This document shows, piece by piece, positions 22,101 through 32,929 of a stretch of 48,420 nt of DNA (positions are counted from its first letter, which is position 1; every line of letters begins with the position of its first letter). The notes below the pieces were generated by a model. That model searched no databases. It was given only the letters and a program-made list of their open reading frames with translations, and was not told the origin of the DNA. The translations under genes and the position numbers were made by a program. This stretch comes from Phoronis australis (Eukaryota > Phoronida > Phoronidae): the NCBI GenBank assembly GCA_002633005.1, contig NMRA01000111.1, positions 2,541 through 50,960 of the forward strand. The letters are read 5' to 3'.

Positions 22101-25100
22101 GCCAAAACGGTGAACCCAGGCAGTACTAAAGTTATATAACAAACTGTCCGATTTTTACTTACTGTGCTTGCTGCATTATATTCATCCGAAGCGTCACCGA
22201 CCCTGTGGTGGCCGTGCGGAACCCCAGCTTACTCAACAGTGAACCCTGAACAAATGAGAAATGAGTGGTTGAACCCAACTCCAGGGAAATTTCAGCAAAT
22301 CAAAAAGCCAAGGGCTTACAATGTTTTTTCTTCGAGTCTGATTTAGATGTGCCTATAACATTTGCCTACGCTTTTTCTAAGGTTTTGTCTCTAATAAAAC
22401 ATTGGCTTTAGTTAAAATTTTTATAAAAATTCACTCTCAAAAAGTTACAACTGTTAAATGAAACATTCCGGTACAGAACAAACACTTCACAATCTGACCA
22501 GAATGATCAGTCACTTTTGGAAGCAATTTCTATTTTAACAAATAAAAAATTGAATCCATTGCAATGGATAAAAAAATTTTCCAACACTTTTTTCTTTCTC
22601 TCATACCTCATCTTGGGTACAACTAGTTTTGACAATCAGAATCTTAAAATACAAAATTTGTTTTATTTAATAACAGCACTAAAAATAACTAATTTAACTC
22701 TACAGAACTTTTAACAAATGACGGACTAGAGGAGTTCCCTTCTCTTCCAGGAAGGGAATTATAAAGCCCACAGACCACACTCATTTAGCTTACATCAAAT
22801 GACGATGGAGTAGCCACATAAGTGGGATCCTCTAGCTCTGGTGAACCACCAATAAAGAACCTCCTCATCTCATCTGCTAACGTTCTGCCTAATGGCCGCC
22901 AGCAGTTGATTGTTTCTGTGTATACACCTGATTTAAACAAGACAACAGTGAACAGGGGAGACAATTAGTATGCTGTTATAGTTGGCAATTTGAGATGAAG
23001 AACGACCTTTGGTTAGACACTTGTAATTTTGGCAGACACGCAAATGCATGATACTGTTATTGTATGAGGTGAGCTTTTTGGAACTACGCACATGGAAAAT
23101 TATGAGTTTGCATTCAGTATCAGGATTAATTTTTTTGTATCTTCTAAAAAGGACCGTCAGCTTTCTAAAATATTAATTAGAATAAAATTGTTAAAATTCC
23201 AAGGGATAGTGTCATTTTTTATTAACTTGTGCATTTAATGTATTGAATTGACATGATTTCTTCAAGAGACATAGTCATTAATACTACATAGTAATCACAA
23301 ATGAGATGATTGCATATGTTTACAGTCAAGGTTCAGGACACGGCTTTGGCATGTTTAGCTTCCAAATGCACACAGGCAGAACCACTCTAGTGGTTGGACA
23401 AATGAATGCTTTTGCCTATCAGTTGCAAGTCATGGTCAGTCTGAGCACAGTATCTGATCTGAAGATGTTTACAGACTGACAGTTGGATTTAGTGGACAAG
23501 TCAGAGTATTCAACAACTGATTACTTCAATCTCTGCTCTCAGTAAAACATTTTCCTGACTGTGAAAGATACCTGGTTTACATGGCAATGTTAAGTACCCA
23601 TAACCCTCTGTCCTTGTTCTTTGCCAGCGATCAAGGGAGATAACTTCAAAATACAGCTGTGGCCAATGAGGTATTTCATCTACAAAATATGATTGTTACA
23701 TTTGTCACACATTTTTGTGTTTCAATAAATTCTAGTAGCCATACTTCATGAAAGTTTCCCTTGTTATCACAAGTAACTTATTCATGCTGAGTAATGAAAT
23801 AAGTTAACAATTATCAGATTCTGAAATAATAGAGTTTTACAATAGTAAGCAAAGCATGTTAGATGCTCATGTGGATCTTAACTCCCTCAAAAGAGTTCAA
23901 AGACAAAAAGTTCTGTCAAACAGGAGAGGAGGCAACTTGAACCACCATGAGATTCTTTCATAAATTCTGAAAGAGATTATATATATATATATATATATAT
24001 ATATACTCCGTTTTCTTAATTGTTTTATAAGAACATAGCTGCAGTGTGACTGAACTCTTCACAAACCTTGGTTGTCCGGATTGATGTAGTCGTTTTTGTA
24101 AAAAAGTTCAAATGTGAAGGGGTAGCTGAAGTTGGCAACATTATCCTGTAAAACAAAGCATCAATGATCTGTAACAACATGCAATTATCAAAATAAATAC
24201 ACTCCACCAGTTGTTAACTTTCCGGTAAATATCCAGTTACTCAGTCATGACAAATGGCTAATATGATGGTAAATTTCGAATACGCTCCGCCATCACGATG
24301 GTGGAAATTCTGGGTATTTGTTTGTAATAACTTCGGACATGTACTTAGATGCATTCTGGAGACTTACGACACTAGTGTGATCATGTGATTCAGTTGCAAT
24401 ACATAACAAGACCTTACAATGTCTTGCACGATCTTGTGTTTTTGTGAGTTTCTCGGGTCTTTTGGAAAGCAGCTCTGTAGTTCTACAGCTTGACAGTTGT
24501 CTTCCGAGTTTGTTTTCTATACCATGTGTAGCAGGCTGTCTTTTCACTGCCAGCAACCATAAGAAATTTGCAAGCAATTTCACAATACATAGACAGTGGA
24601 TGGTGATAGGCAGCTTACAGTCAATGTTGCAATGACCCATTTATATTGACAAACACAAAAAGTAACATTCTCAAAGTAACCAGACAATGCGTGAACAGGT
24701 CAGGTTGTTGTGTAAAAAAGGCCACAAGAACGACTCAGAAGACTTACGCGCCCCACAACAGTGGTTGCACATGTAGGTGTTGTTCCTGAAAGAGGCTGAT
24801 GGGGACTAGACCGCCAGTCTGAAATACAGAAATTTCACATTATTTGAATATAAGCAATGCTAAGCTTCTTCATGCTGCAGTATAAACATATTTCCCAAAA
24901 TTGTTTTGAACAATTAAAAATAAGACAGTTTTAGTCAGTAATGACCACTTGGCATGTAAGTGAATGGACAAAATACATTATTATTCAATGTTTTCATAAA
25001 ATATTAAATATGGATTTACTGTAGATAGAGTTGACACTTAAAGTTGTTAATAAATGCCATATCTTACTTTTCGGAAGCTCCACGAAAAAGTGAACAAAGA

Positions 25101-28100
25101 GGTTGTCATACTCAAAGTCCTTTGCAGATACTGAAAGAAAACACAAATAAGTTGTAAATCAAATGCTTTCAATAGAACACTAGATATTCACTGGGTGGTC
25201 TTGAACAAGAAAGGGATTTATTTTTTCATTTAAATGAAGTGAGGTATGGATCTCAGATGCCACTGGCTGATATAGATAGGCACGCCGTTGCATTATAAGT
25301 GGTACTGGTAAATGTCGAGCTCCTCCAAAGGCACACAATGAGATTTCAAATTAAACAAAACACATGCTGAGCTAATGTTACAGCTGTAAATGGGACAATA
25401 CTGCCATACATCAGTAGATGAGTGAGCAACAGATATAGTATAAAGTTGCAGGTGCCAAACTTTACGTACTCAGATCACCCAGCACAAAATATCGAAGAAC
25501 TTCGGGAGGTGGCTGAAAAATAAAATACACACTTTTTAATTATTAGACCATGCTACAGAGAGTCACCAGCAAGCCTAGGCTAAGACTATGGGTAATTAAT
25601 AGAAGTCCAAATATGTATTCAAATTCACTACACATTACACAAATAGTACAGTAGTTAGTAAAAAAAGGTTTGTTTTGAGTTTTAAGAGACAAACAACCTC
25701 CTAATTAAAAGTGAGGTTTGCATGTTACATACCATTTCAAATTCGTGACCAACACAGGCAATTAAAAACTCTGTGTGCCTGCTGTAGAGCTGAAAAGAAA
25801 AAAGAATATCAAAGCTTTGTAAGAGTGTTGTAGCAAAGGGTTCCGCAACTGTTTACACATTTCAAATTTCTAAAGTTTCACTTATGGATTTGAAAAAGAA
25901 CTTGACACGCAGTGGTCATGGGTAATTGAACTACAATTATGAAACTTACACAAAAGCATAAATATCACACTCTCCAAATTCTTTCTACCTCACAAGCAGT
26001 AATGCCCAAGCAGTAAAATGATGAGCATTTTGAGAATCCAATCTTAAAAAATGTGAAAACAACAATAACGGCAATTACTCGAATCTCAAATAGAGGCGTT
26101 TATATCAAGATTTTCAAACTTTCTCGGATGAACAATAGACCCTATTAATAACTTTTTTACCTCCTTGTACATTTTGCTCTCTTTATCTTGTTCTTGTCTC
26201 ATGATTTCTTTTGAGGAATGTTGAATAGTGTATTCAAAATTATCTACAAAACAGAAACCCAGTCTCAAGAAACGAACTATCATAAGCATAATAAACAAGC
26301 AACTGTTTAACACATGTGACTAAAAAAGGCCAATCAATTATTCAAGAACAACACTTTCAAGTAAAATTAAGTGAAGCGGTCACTTAAGCAAGCAATATCA
26401 AATTGTGAAATTTGGCAACTTTAGCCAAGATATACCTCTACTCATAGTTGTGGTTTCAACAACGTAGGGCTTGGTTTTGTTATTGAAGTCTGGCTGAATA
26501 CTCAGAACACCGTTACAATCAACTTTGATCACAGCCAGCACATATTCATCATCTATAGTTGCATCTCTGAAACATAAATAAGTAACATTTAACAACAAAC
26601 ACAAACAACAACACTGAATACTAATCTTTTTGAAGGGTGCATTTTAAGTAAATGCACCTATGTTTGAAATTATGCATTTCTTCCAAAGATTACCTCTACC
26701 AAGTGTTTTGCACTTACATGTACCTGTAGGTGTGCCAGAGTGCACAGCCATGTCTTAAAGTGGATCTTTTTATATGCTTTTTATTAGTTTTGCATACTTT
26801 TCAAATTTGTTAAATTTGAATGATAAATTTGACTGTCAACACCTACTGTATTGAATAAGCCAACTTTCACTCGCAAACTTTTCAACCTGCACTTTAGTTT
26901 TGATTAAATGTTTAATATCAAGTCACATGTGTCTGAATTAGGTTACAGGCAATATCACATACAGGTGCATGGGTGGACGTGTTCACAAGTAACGTAACAT
27001 CCAACACTAGGAATCCAAATTTGTTTCAAACAGCCAAAATTCCAACTTTTGCTGTAGACTTCATTCAGAAGATCAAGGTATGTTCATATAAGGACAGACG
27101 AAACATAAGGTGAACAAAGTAGAAATGAAAAGTTTCACAAAACTCTGTTCAGAATGTAATAGGGCTCGCTAATCCTAATTCGATGAATCAGCTTGGTAAG
27201 TCCTGAACAAGTCACAAGAACAAGGTGATAATGTTTAACTACTACGCAAAAAATTGATCACCAAATAAGATAGCAGCAAAATTATACATATATATCATTA
27301 AATGTACTTCTTCAATTACCACTGTGCACAAATTGCTGGCTTCACCAGGAGGAATTTTAGGGCTACTGTATCCCTTCTATGGTAACCTTCACACAATATG
27401 TAAATTTCATTTCATCAAATTTCTCGACAACAAAAATTTAATTATATTTCCATGATTTGCAGCGAGGTGATCCGCCTTCAAAAATTGACAATTTTGACAA
27501 TTGCTTTTGTGCAAAATTACCAAAAAAATAATTGTACTTGACATTCTAAGTTTTTACAGTCACAAGTAATAAAACAAAACATTATGTTCTATAAAGCAAT
27601 ATTAACAGTAACTTTTAACGTAAAGCCTCACCTTTGTTTGGGACTTAAGTCAGCCATAATATACATTTGTCCCTCTGGATAGCTCATAACGCGGTTTTTC
27701 TTAATCACTTCAGGAGTCGGCTTCAGATCAACAATATTGACTTTAGGAACGATATCATTATCACTACAACGAGAACGTTGTTTCACACAGTACGAAAAAT
27801 AAACAAAATAACACAGGTTCTTTAAAAAAATATCAGCCATTATTTCAAGCACATATTAACAATAGAATAATATGCAAAGATTTGTTTTATTCTATTCAAG
27901 TACAATTTCATCAATTAATTTGCTCAAAATACATATTACACATCATCCTTCAAAAACTCTAAACACAAAACTTTCAGATTTCACCCAGTTTCAAAATTAG
28001 ACAAATGTGTGGGATTAGCCTACATCAAAACAATAATAACACGTCACTTTTAAAACTTGAAAGAAAGAAAGAAATGGAGTACAGTTTGCATTGCGGGAGT

Positions 28101-31100
28101 CCTTTACAGGAGCCCTGTAATTTGAATGCAGTAGAAAAGTAGCAAGTCAAACTATATTTTATACAAGTTGCAAGCTAAGAATCTCAAGTCTGTAAGAACA
28201 GATACAGGGAAGACAGTTGTTAAATATAAAGAAGACACCTGTGTTTCTCAGCAAATAAGCAAACAGCATTGATAAAAAGGAAGAGACTTCTAAGTTGTCT
28301 ATAAAGTTTGCAGAAGAAAGATAGAGAAGCATCATTTTGTTTACCTTGATCCATCTAAACTAGAAACCGGAATAAAATTACAAGTAAATTCGTGACTACT
28401 GTGCACTCAATCAGCATCTAAACTTATCTAATGGATAAACACAACTCCGCTAAAAAGCACATTAACTTCATGACAGTGAAAAATACAGACTGACAGAGGA
28501 CACAAGGCAAATATGAGTATGCGGAGATATGGTTTGATACAGTGATGTCAAAACCATTAGCAAACATTGACTAATCTTTGTAAGTAATGTACATCAAACG
28601 ATACTTGCTCTGACGCATGAAGGCATTGTATTTTGAATGATACTTGCTCAGACTTAAATCCTCCAAGGTCGTGACACTCACAATACATGATGTTTTCAAT
28701 TATTGATATTCAAAGTTACCAAAACGTGTAGTTCACTCATCCACAAATCCTTACAGTATAAATCGACCTCTTACAGCTTTACATGATAAACAGACCTCTT
28801 AATTCAACTAACTTTATTCAAATCGATTCACAAGCCAATTGCACAAGACAGTTTTGGACACAAATCCTTGGTCACAAGCCAATTGCACATGACAGTTTTG
28901 GACACAAATCCTACGTTACAAGCCAGTTGCACTAGACAGTTTTGGACACAAATCCTAGGTCATGTAATAAAACGCCATGAATAAATTCAAACCTACTTTT
29001 TCCTTCGATAAGTTCGTGGTTTTCGATGTCGAATCTCTGACACGTAATTTGAGAGATACGAAGGCTGTTCATTAGCAGATGTGGTCACTCGTTGAAAAGT
29101 CTGAAAATTAACAAATATCGGAAATTATTTGTCAACCATAAAATTCTTCAAGTTCACAACAAATGACCCCAAAAAGATAAAGTATACGTCTGAAAAAGAA
29201 ATTATCAATATTTTCAAACCCTATTTAGAAGTAGCAAAGTGTCTCAACAGTTTGTGTTGTAAAATTCCTTTAAGAAACAAAAGAATTTGATTTGATGTCA
29301 GCGAGAATCATATTTTTTTGCTGATTTATCATCCCCAAGGCTACTATAATTACACAATGAGTTTTAAAATTAAAATAAAATTATGAAAAAGTTATTGATT
29401 TTGACATTTTCACTAATTTGTGATATAATGTGAGTCAATGGGATTCAGCATTCATTTACACTTACAATAAGCAATACGAGTTACCTGGCTCTGATGAACA
29501 TACGGATCACTATTTGTGTAGGAGAACAGTCTCGTTGTAGGTTTTCCAACTTCCCTGTCAACAACAAATAGTGATTTACCAATACAAATACAAGTTTGTG
29601 AACTAAAAAAAGTTAATAACAATAATCATCACTGTTGAATTAAGGAAAAATAAAGAGTGTGGTCAGAGGGGTCAGTGCCAGTTACACAGGTATGTTTTCA
29701 GCCCATCACAATGAGGTTGTATTGTGCATTCTCAAAGATTTGACACAAATTTCTAAAACTGAGCGAGAACAGAACAAATGTTGACACTTGTTGCAATATG
29801 AGTTAGAATCCATGAACGGTGTTGCACTAGAAGGATTTTGTAGCCAAAGGTGCCTATCAAGTTTTGTGTCATACGCCCACCATAGTAACAGATGCTACGG
29901 GCCCACAAATGTAAATCTAATATGGCAGGACGTCATTTCAAGTGTACTAAAGCAGCAGATTCTGTACGATGTACTTTCATCCTACCTCTGTAAAACTGTT
30001 ATAAAATAAAGCTGCATTGTGAAAACGGGTCCTAGCAAAGCAAACAAACTGTTGGATATAGCAGCATACCCACAATACCAAGACTTGATTCATTCAAAGA
30101 TTATGCCTGCAGTTCATTGACACATCAACCTTCATTAAAAGATGTTTGATATTTTCAAACAGGTAGCACTACCAGTAGTTTTTCACATTGTACTCCTATG
30201 TTCGGTGACAATTCTAAGTGCTTCAGTAAGTTACTTTATATCACCAATGATGTTGGGAATCATTACTTCCATGGCATTGACAGTTATTGGATGTTTTTGT
30301 GTACACTGGCAAGCTAGTGTCACCAGGAATAAGGAAATATGTCTGGGTTGTCGACGAGGCCATGCTTCCATTAAGTCATATCAGCTGCCACCCAGTTAAG
30401 TTCCACGCTAGTTTTAATAATTGTTTACACACATTAGACACTACAAAAGTAAATGAAATAAAAACAATTGTGAAACCTAAGGTGAATTTCTCTCACTTTG
30501 TGTGCTCGTTTATCCAGTGTCCTACATGCTTTTATCAATGACAGGCAAGTTTTCCCCAGGTATTGTGGGTATAGTATAAAAGCATCGTTCAGCAGTTGCG
30601 GCCCGATGATGATGAGATGACATTGTCATTGTCCAGTACATAACTTTTATGTAAACGAGAGCAGGCCAAGTGGTTAGAACTACGCCAAAAGAAATGTAAA
30701 CATTATGCTTTGCAAGTAAGTAGTCTAAAGAACATGTGTGCATGCCTATCACACGAAAACACTTTGTTTAAAACCCATAGTTTGCAAGAAGCTACTTATA
30801 ACTTTTACAAGATTCCCTTATTGAAAAGCAGTTCAAACCAGTTAATCTCTTGGACCCTTTGAAGAAATTTACTGTGCATCAAATTCAAATACAACATCTA
30901 TGGTCGCAAAACTAATGCTTAACGGCCCAACTGGTGACGACTAAAGGGTCCAGGTGTTCACAACTGCACCAGCAAAGTTCAAAGAACTCAAACAGAGTGA
31001 ATAATTGTGGCTTGACTTTGTGCTAATACAGTTACTAAGAAATACGATATGCAACACAAATGAGTGAGTGTTTAATGACTGCCCAACAATGCTCCCATTA

Positions 31101-32266
31101 AGAAGACTAATAGTACCTGATCTCCAACACTTGCTTGTGGTATTTCTTCTCAATCACATTCTCACAGTTGGTTTCACTACTGTAGAGATCAATTTCTCTC
31201 TGTAAATAAGACCATATTTGAGAATGGTGACTTATGTTCTAGCTAGATTTCTGGCTTAACTGTCTTAAAATTTAACGGTCCAAGAATTCCTTTGAAGGAA
31301 TTACGTTAATTAACCTCTACAAAAGGGGTGCTTCTGGAACAAAAGGGTGACTTTTTCATGGAAACTTCCTACAAACTGGTCCCCTTTTTGAGTCCATTCT
31401 CTAAAGGGTTGAGTAACGCCACCTATTAACCAGAATAACAATAACATCAACAGCCAAGCCGAAGCTGAAGTCCGTGAGAGACGGACGCAACGTCACTAAC
31501 TTTAGTAAGTTTTATTTCCAATATTAGATTCAAATTTTATCTGTGTAAAGGGTTGAGTATCCTAATTATCCAGATAATCACTCACATCAAAAATATAGTC
31601 AAATAGTACTCTGAGTACACAAGTCAATATAGCTCTCAAAAAGACAGTTATTCAAAGAGTAATATCCAAACTTCCTCCTTATCACTATAACTATGAGACA
31701 AAAACAAATTAGTCCAAGTTTTACCTGACTGAAGACCTTTTCTTGCCAGGAGAATGTATATTCATCTGTGTCTGTTTGACCAGCTTGATTTCTCTGGAGA
31801 TCCTGTAATTCCAGATCTTGTCTACCTTCCTTTTCAACCACAGCCTGTGGAACTATACTTACTGCAGTGACTCTTGACAATTTAACCCTAAAATATGCAG
31901 AGATGTAGTACCATGTAGTTGGCGGGGTGTCAATTGTTCACACTGGTTAGCATGGTTTGCACCAAATTATCATCAGTTAACCGAGACATGTCTATTGAAG
32001 TCCTTAGGAGCTACACCGTCTGTAGTCAGCTAGACTAGAGACGGTGGTCACTGTCTAAGCTAAGAATCACAAGAATGGTGCCCGTTAAACGTTCAGTTCA
32101 GACAGAGTGGGCGAAACTGGTTCTAAAAATCAGGACCAGCAAACCTGAGTATTGTTCAAAATCAAATAAAAACAGGATGATAAAAATACCTGATTTTCAG
32201 ATTTTTCACGGGGTCTCTTGACCTATAATACACAGTGCCAAAATCTGGTTCGTACAAATCCGCCAT
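15959..32266 (-). CDS. MKS1: MKS1, B9-domain ciliary transition-zone protein
   Basis: MKS1 is a core member of the MKS/B9 module at the transition zone, working with B9D1, B9D2 and tectonic proteins to gate the cilium. I place 19 exons on the minus strand, from ATG at 32266-32264 to TGA at 15961-15959, with GT/AG junctions and consistent phases except between exons 18 and 19. The protein begins [20 protein letters not shown]; the YRSRDPV-NL motif is a family signature. The B9 domain covers roughly residues 300-470, with [50 protein letters not shown] and [15 protein letters not shown]. The C-terminal helix ([16 protein letters not shown]) also matches. The visible exons give about 586 residues; human MKS1 is 559. 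One short exon is unplaced, and the C-terminus is extended by about 45 charged residues. Confidence 0.96.
16546..17141. mobile_element. MITE-like element with GGGGCCYGTTCCAAGAAA termini
   Basis: The left end GGGGCCTGTTCCAAGAAA (16546) is repeated inverted, with one mismatch, at the right end TTTCTTGGAACGGGCCCC (about 17123-17141). The terminal inverted repeat is about 18 bp, the element is about 596 bp, and there is no open frame. It lies in the last MKS1 intron. The target-site duplication is not clear. Confidence 0.7.
17330..17664 (+). repeat. Exact 35-bp direct repeat 300 bp apart, next to an N
   Basis: The 35 bases starting TGTACAAGCATCAAAATCTG occur at 17330-17364 and identically at 17630-17664. 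The second copy begins at the base right after the ambiguous N at 17629. This may be an assembly join artefact or a real short duplication. Confidence 0.8.
17529..17626. repeat. Two near-identical hairpins, GTACACCCCAAA...TTTGGGTGTAC
   Basis: The self-complementary sequence GTACACCCCAAACCATTTTG (17531, continuing GGTGTAC) recurs at 17598 with a single C/T change. Each forms an 11-bp stem with a one-base bulge and a 4-nt loop. The spacing is 67 bp. Confidence 0.8.
18691..19299. mobile_element. 609-bp element with 91-bp inverted ends and internal tandem units
   Basis: Arms 18691-18781 and 19209-19299 are reverse complements at roughly 80% identity over 91 bp (both contain CGTTTGCAACCCTT at the inner end). 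The interior has about three diverged copies of a unit with AAATTATGGC-GCCA-TATTCAAAATTCT-CTTGTGCTTATAGCT, spaced about 125 bp. There is no open frame. It lies in the last MKS1 introns. Confidence 0.75.
19340..19800 (-). repeat. CCCCTAGTGGC-family copy, reverse orientation
   Basis: The reverse strand carries the core (plus-strand AAAATGGCCACTAAGTGGCA near 19538) and the tail (plus-strand GCAAAGCATTGAAATGCACC near 19472). The 107-codon reverse open frame here is derived from the repeat. Confidence 0.6.
20900..21410 (-). repeat. CCCCTAGTGGC-family copy, reverse orientation
   Basis: Cores lie near 20957 (plus strand AAAAATACCCCTAGGGGATG) and 21104 (AAAATGGCCACAAGGTGATG). The head block lies reversed at about 21365-21410 (GATGATGGCAATATGTGACC then CATATGTATATGTG). 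It is inside an MKS1 intron. Confidence 0.6.
21539..21598 (-). CDS. MKS1: MKS1 exon 18
   Basis: This 60-nt exon is phase 2 to 2, encoding [20 protein letters not shown]. The LDRL end matches the vertebrate VLDRLEG segment. It does not join exon 19 in frame, so at least one short exon is missing between them. Confidence 0.92.
22163..22245 (-). CDS. MKS1: MKS1 exon 17
   Basis: This 83-nt exon is phase 0 to 2, encoding [20 protein letters not shown] then MNIMQQA. It matches the family's LS-FGLRTETTGTVTFR--C-QQ segment. The donor is GTAAGT. Confidence 0.95.
22794..22927 (-). CDS. MKS1: MKS1 exon 16 (end of B9)
   Basis: This 134-nt exon is phase 1 to 0. It starts [20 protein letters not shown] and includes [17 protein letters not shown]. 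The [14 protein letters not shown] motif matches vertebrate MKS1 almost exactly. Confidence 0.97.
23572..23679 (-). CDS. MKS1: MKS1 exon 15 (B9)
   Basis: This 108-nt exon is phase 1 to 1. It encodes [20 protein letters not shown], then [15 protein letters not shown]. The WP-LY-EV-SLD-WQR-R-EGYG pattern is diagnostic of B9 domains. Confidence 0.97.
23979..24004. repeat. (AT)n microsatellite
   Basis: About 13 AT dinucleotides, in the MKS1 intron between exons 15 and 14. Confidence 0.95.
24067..24145 (-). CDS. MKS1: MKS1 exon 14 (B9)
   Basis: This 79-nt exon is phase 0 to 1, encoding [20 protein letters not shown] then INPDNQ. The [10 protein letters not shown] motif is a family signature. The donor is GTTTGT. 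Confidence 0.96.
24748..24818 (-). CDS. MKS1: MKS1 exon 13 (B9)
   Basis: This 71-nt exon is phase 1 to 0, encoding [20 protein letters not shown] then VGR. The LSG-T-TC-T motif is conserved. The donor is GTAAGT. Confidence 0.95.
25068..25130 (-). CDS. MKS1: MKS1 exon 12 (B9 core)
   Basis: This 63-nt exon is phase 1 to 1, encoding [20 protein letters not shown], nearly identical to the vertebrate B9 core. The acceptor is GTATCTG-proximal CTTTCAG and the donor is GTAAGA. Confidence 0.97.
25470..25512 (-). CDS. MKS1: MKS1 exon 11
   Basis: This 43-nt exon is phase 0 to 1, encoding [14 protein letters not shown]. It opens the B9 domain (family: P---LR-FV-GE). The donor is GTACGT. Confidence 0.93.
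25733..25789 (-). CDS. MKS1: MKS1 exon 10
   Basis: This 57-nt exon is phase 0 to 0, encoding [19 protein letters not shown]. It matches the family's LYGRHKEYL--LVG-DFEM segment. The acceptor is CTTTTCAG and the donor is GTATGT. Confidence 0.95.
26161..26243 (-). CDS. MKS1: MKS1 exon 9
   Basis: This 83-nt exon is phase 1 to 0, encoding [20 protein letters not shown] then ESKMYKE. It corresponds to the charged helical stretch just before the B9 domain (W-YTIDN...EE-ER---KDLY in vertebrates). Confidence 0.93.
26436..26566 (-). CDS. MKS1: MKS1 exon 8
   Basis: This 131-nt exon is phase 2 to 1. It encodes [20 protein letters not shown], then [18 protein letters not shown]. The KVD-NGV---PDF--K-PY--ET pattern matches MKS1. 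Confidence 0.96.
27632..27763 (-). CDS. MKS1: MKS1 exon 7
   Basis: This 132-nt exon is phase 2 to 2. It starts [20 protein letters not shown] and ends [13 protein letters not shown]. The motif MYIMADL-P is diagnostic of MKS1 (MHIMADL in vertebrates). The acceptor is TTGTAG and the donor is GTGAGG. Confidence 0.96.
28345..28359 (-). CDS. MKS1: MKS1 candidate 15-nt microexon 6
   Basis: The acceptor is TCCGGTTTCTAG, then 15 nt, then donor GTAAAC. It is phase 2 to 2 and inserts the five residues L-D-G-S-S between the basic run of exon 5 and exon 7. Skipping it keeps the frame, so it could be alternatively spliced. It is supported only by splice signals and phase. Confidence 0.5.
28830..28961 (+). 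repeat. 44-bp tandem repeat, three copies
   Basis: The unit ACAAGCCAATTGCACAAGAC AGTTTTGGACACAAATCC plus a short variable end is repeated three times, starting at about 28830, 28874 and 28918, with a few substitutions. It lies in the MKS1 intron just downstream of exon 5. Confidence 0.9.
28997..29100 (-). CDS. MKS1: MKS1 exon 5
   Basis: This 104-nt exon is phase 0 to 2. It starts [20 protein letters not shown] and ends in a basic stretch, [11 protein letters not shown]. The donor is GTAGGT. It matches the family's RMTTAASE-PSFL segment followed by an Arg-rich run. Confidence 0.93.
29485..29554 (-). CDS. MKS1: MKS1 exon 4
   Basis: This 70-nt exon is phase 2 to 0, encoding [20 protein letters not shown] then QSQ. 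The R-F-YT-SD-Y pattern matches the family. The acceptor is TGTTGACAG and the donor is CAG/GTAACT. Confidence 0.94.
29555..31116. other. MKS1 intron 3, no other feature seen
   Basis: This 1.56-kb intron carries several chance open frames up to 85 codons. None has flanking splice signals in phase, and none resembles a protein I know. Confidence 0.7.
31117..31199 (-). CDS. MKS1: MKS1 exon 3
   Basis: This 83-nt exon is phase 0 to 2, encoding [20 protein letters not shown] then HKQVLEI. It aligns with the family's DLY-NET-C...Y--EIL segment. The acceptor is TTATTTACAG and the donor is CAG/GTACTA. Confidence 0.94.
31725..31887 (-). CDS. MKS1: MKS1 exon 2
   Basis: This 163-nt exon is phase 2 to 0. 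It starts [20 protein letters not shown] and ends [14 protein letters not shown]. The WQEK-FSQ motif is conserved in MKS1. Confidence 0.95.
32190..32266 (-). CDS. MKS1: MKS1 exon 1 (start codon)
   Basis: The ATG is at 32266-32264. The exon reads [20 protein letters not shown] then KNLKI and ends in phase 2 at CAG/GTATTT. The start is chosen because the family also begins about 13-16 residues before the YRSRDPV motif. Confidence 0.95.
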
Positions 32267-32660
32267 TTTTACTGTTGTTGTTCGTAAGCGACACATCACG
32301 GTCTTTTAAGAAACCGGATTATGAGATCAGCTGCCGGGTTACTTGAACCCGCCTGGGTAGCCTACTACTACGCGGTTCGTCGTCTGACTTAATTAATGTC
32401 GATCGTTGAAATGTGAATACTTGTCATAGATACATACTGAGCAGATGTGGGGGAACCGCTTTACTGGTGCCAATTTCATATTTATGAACATATAATCGCT
32501 CCAACACTGACTATGTTTAGTGTCAAGAATCATTTGCCACACCGTGTGGCAAATGATTCAACGGTTGATTAGTCGTCACCTGTTTAGCTCATTCGAACAA
32601 CAGGCGTAGCTGCGCCGAATAATCTGCTGCCACCACCACACATGTAGTATATATATCTTA
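32267..32660 (-). promoter_or_regulatory. Presumed MKS1 5' flank/promoter
   Basis: The 0.4 kb upstream of the MKS1 start is locally richer in CpG than the surroundings (around 32290-32410). It includes a perfect palindrome at 32527-32559. I looked for a consensus RFX X-box (GTNRCC N0-3 RGYAAC), expected for a cilium gene, and did not find a good one. The transcription start is unknown. Confidence 0.35.
32527..32559. repeat. Perfect 33-bp palindrome upstream of MKS1
   Basis: GAATCATTTGCCACAC and its exact reverse complement are separated by one C. The 16-bp arms have no mismatch. It lies about 261 bp upstream of the MKS1 ATG. It could be a minimal foldback remnant or a symmetric protein-binding site. 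Confidence 0.9.
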
Positions 32661-32929
32661 TGTTTTAATAAAGGAAGAAAACTATTTTCCGTGTCATTTG
32701 TTGTTACATTGGAATTTTCTGGTTATCCTAGATAAATTTTCAACTGAAGTTAATTCCACCCTTTGTCCATTAGCCAGAATTAGGTATTGACCAAGAAATT
32801 CTTGACAGAATAAATTTTTTGGTTGTTTCATTTCTAAGTGCCACCCCTGAAGCGTTTTAGCTGGGTTGTAATCTTGACACCATCGAGCATTTTTAAGCAT
32901 GGGCCGCCATTATGGATTCTGGTTTTTAG

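Noticed and set aside
24293-24640. 115-codon - strand ORF between MKS1 exons 14 and 13
   Set aside because: It lies entirely in an intron, has no in-phase splice sites joining it to the neighbours, and does not match the MKS1 family. Exons 13 and 14 join directly in phase.
31940-31965. X-box-like site (GTTAGCATGGTTTGC) in the first MKS1 intron
   Set aside because: It departs from the RFX consensus at key positions of both half-sites, and short near-matches are expected by chance.
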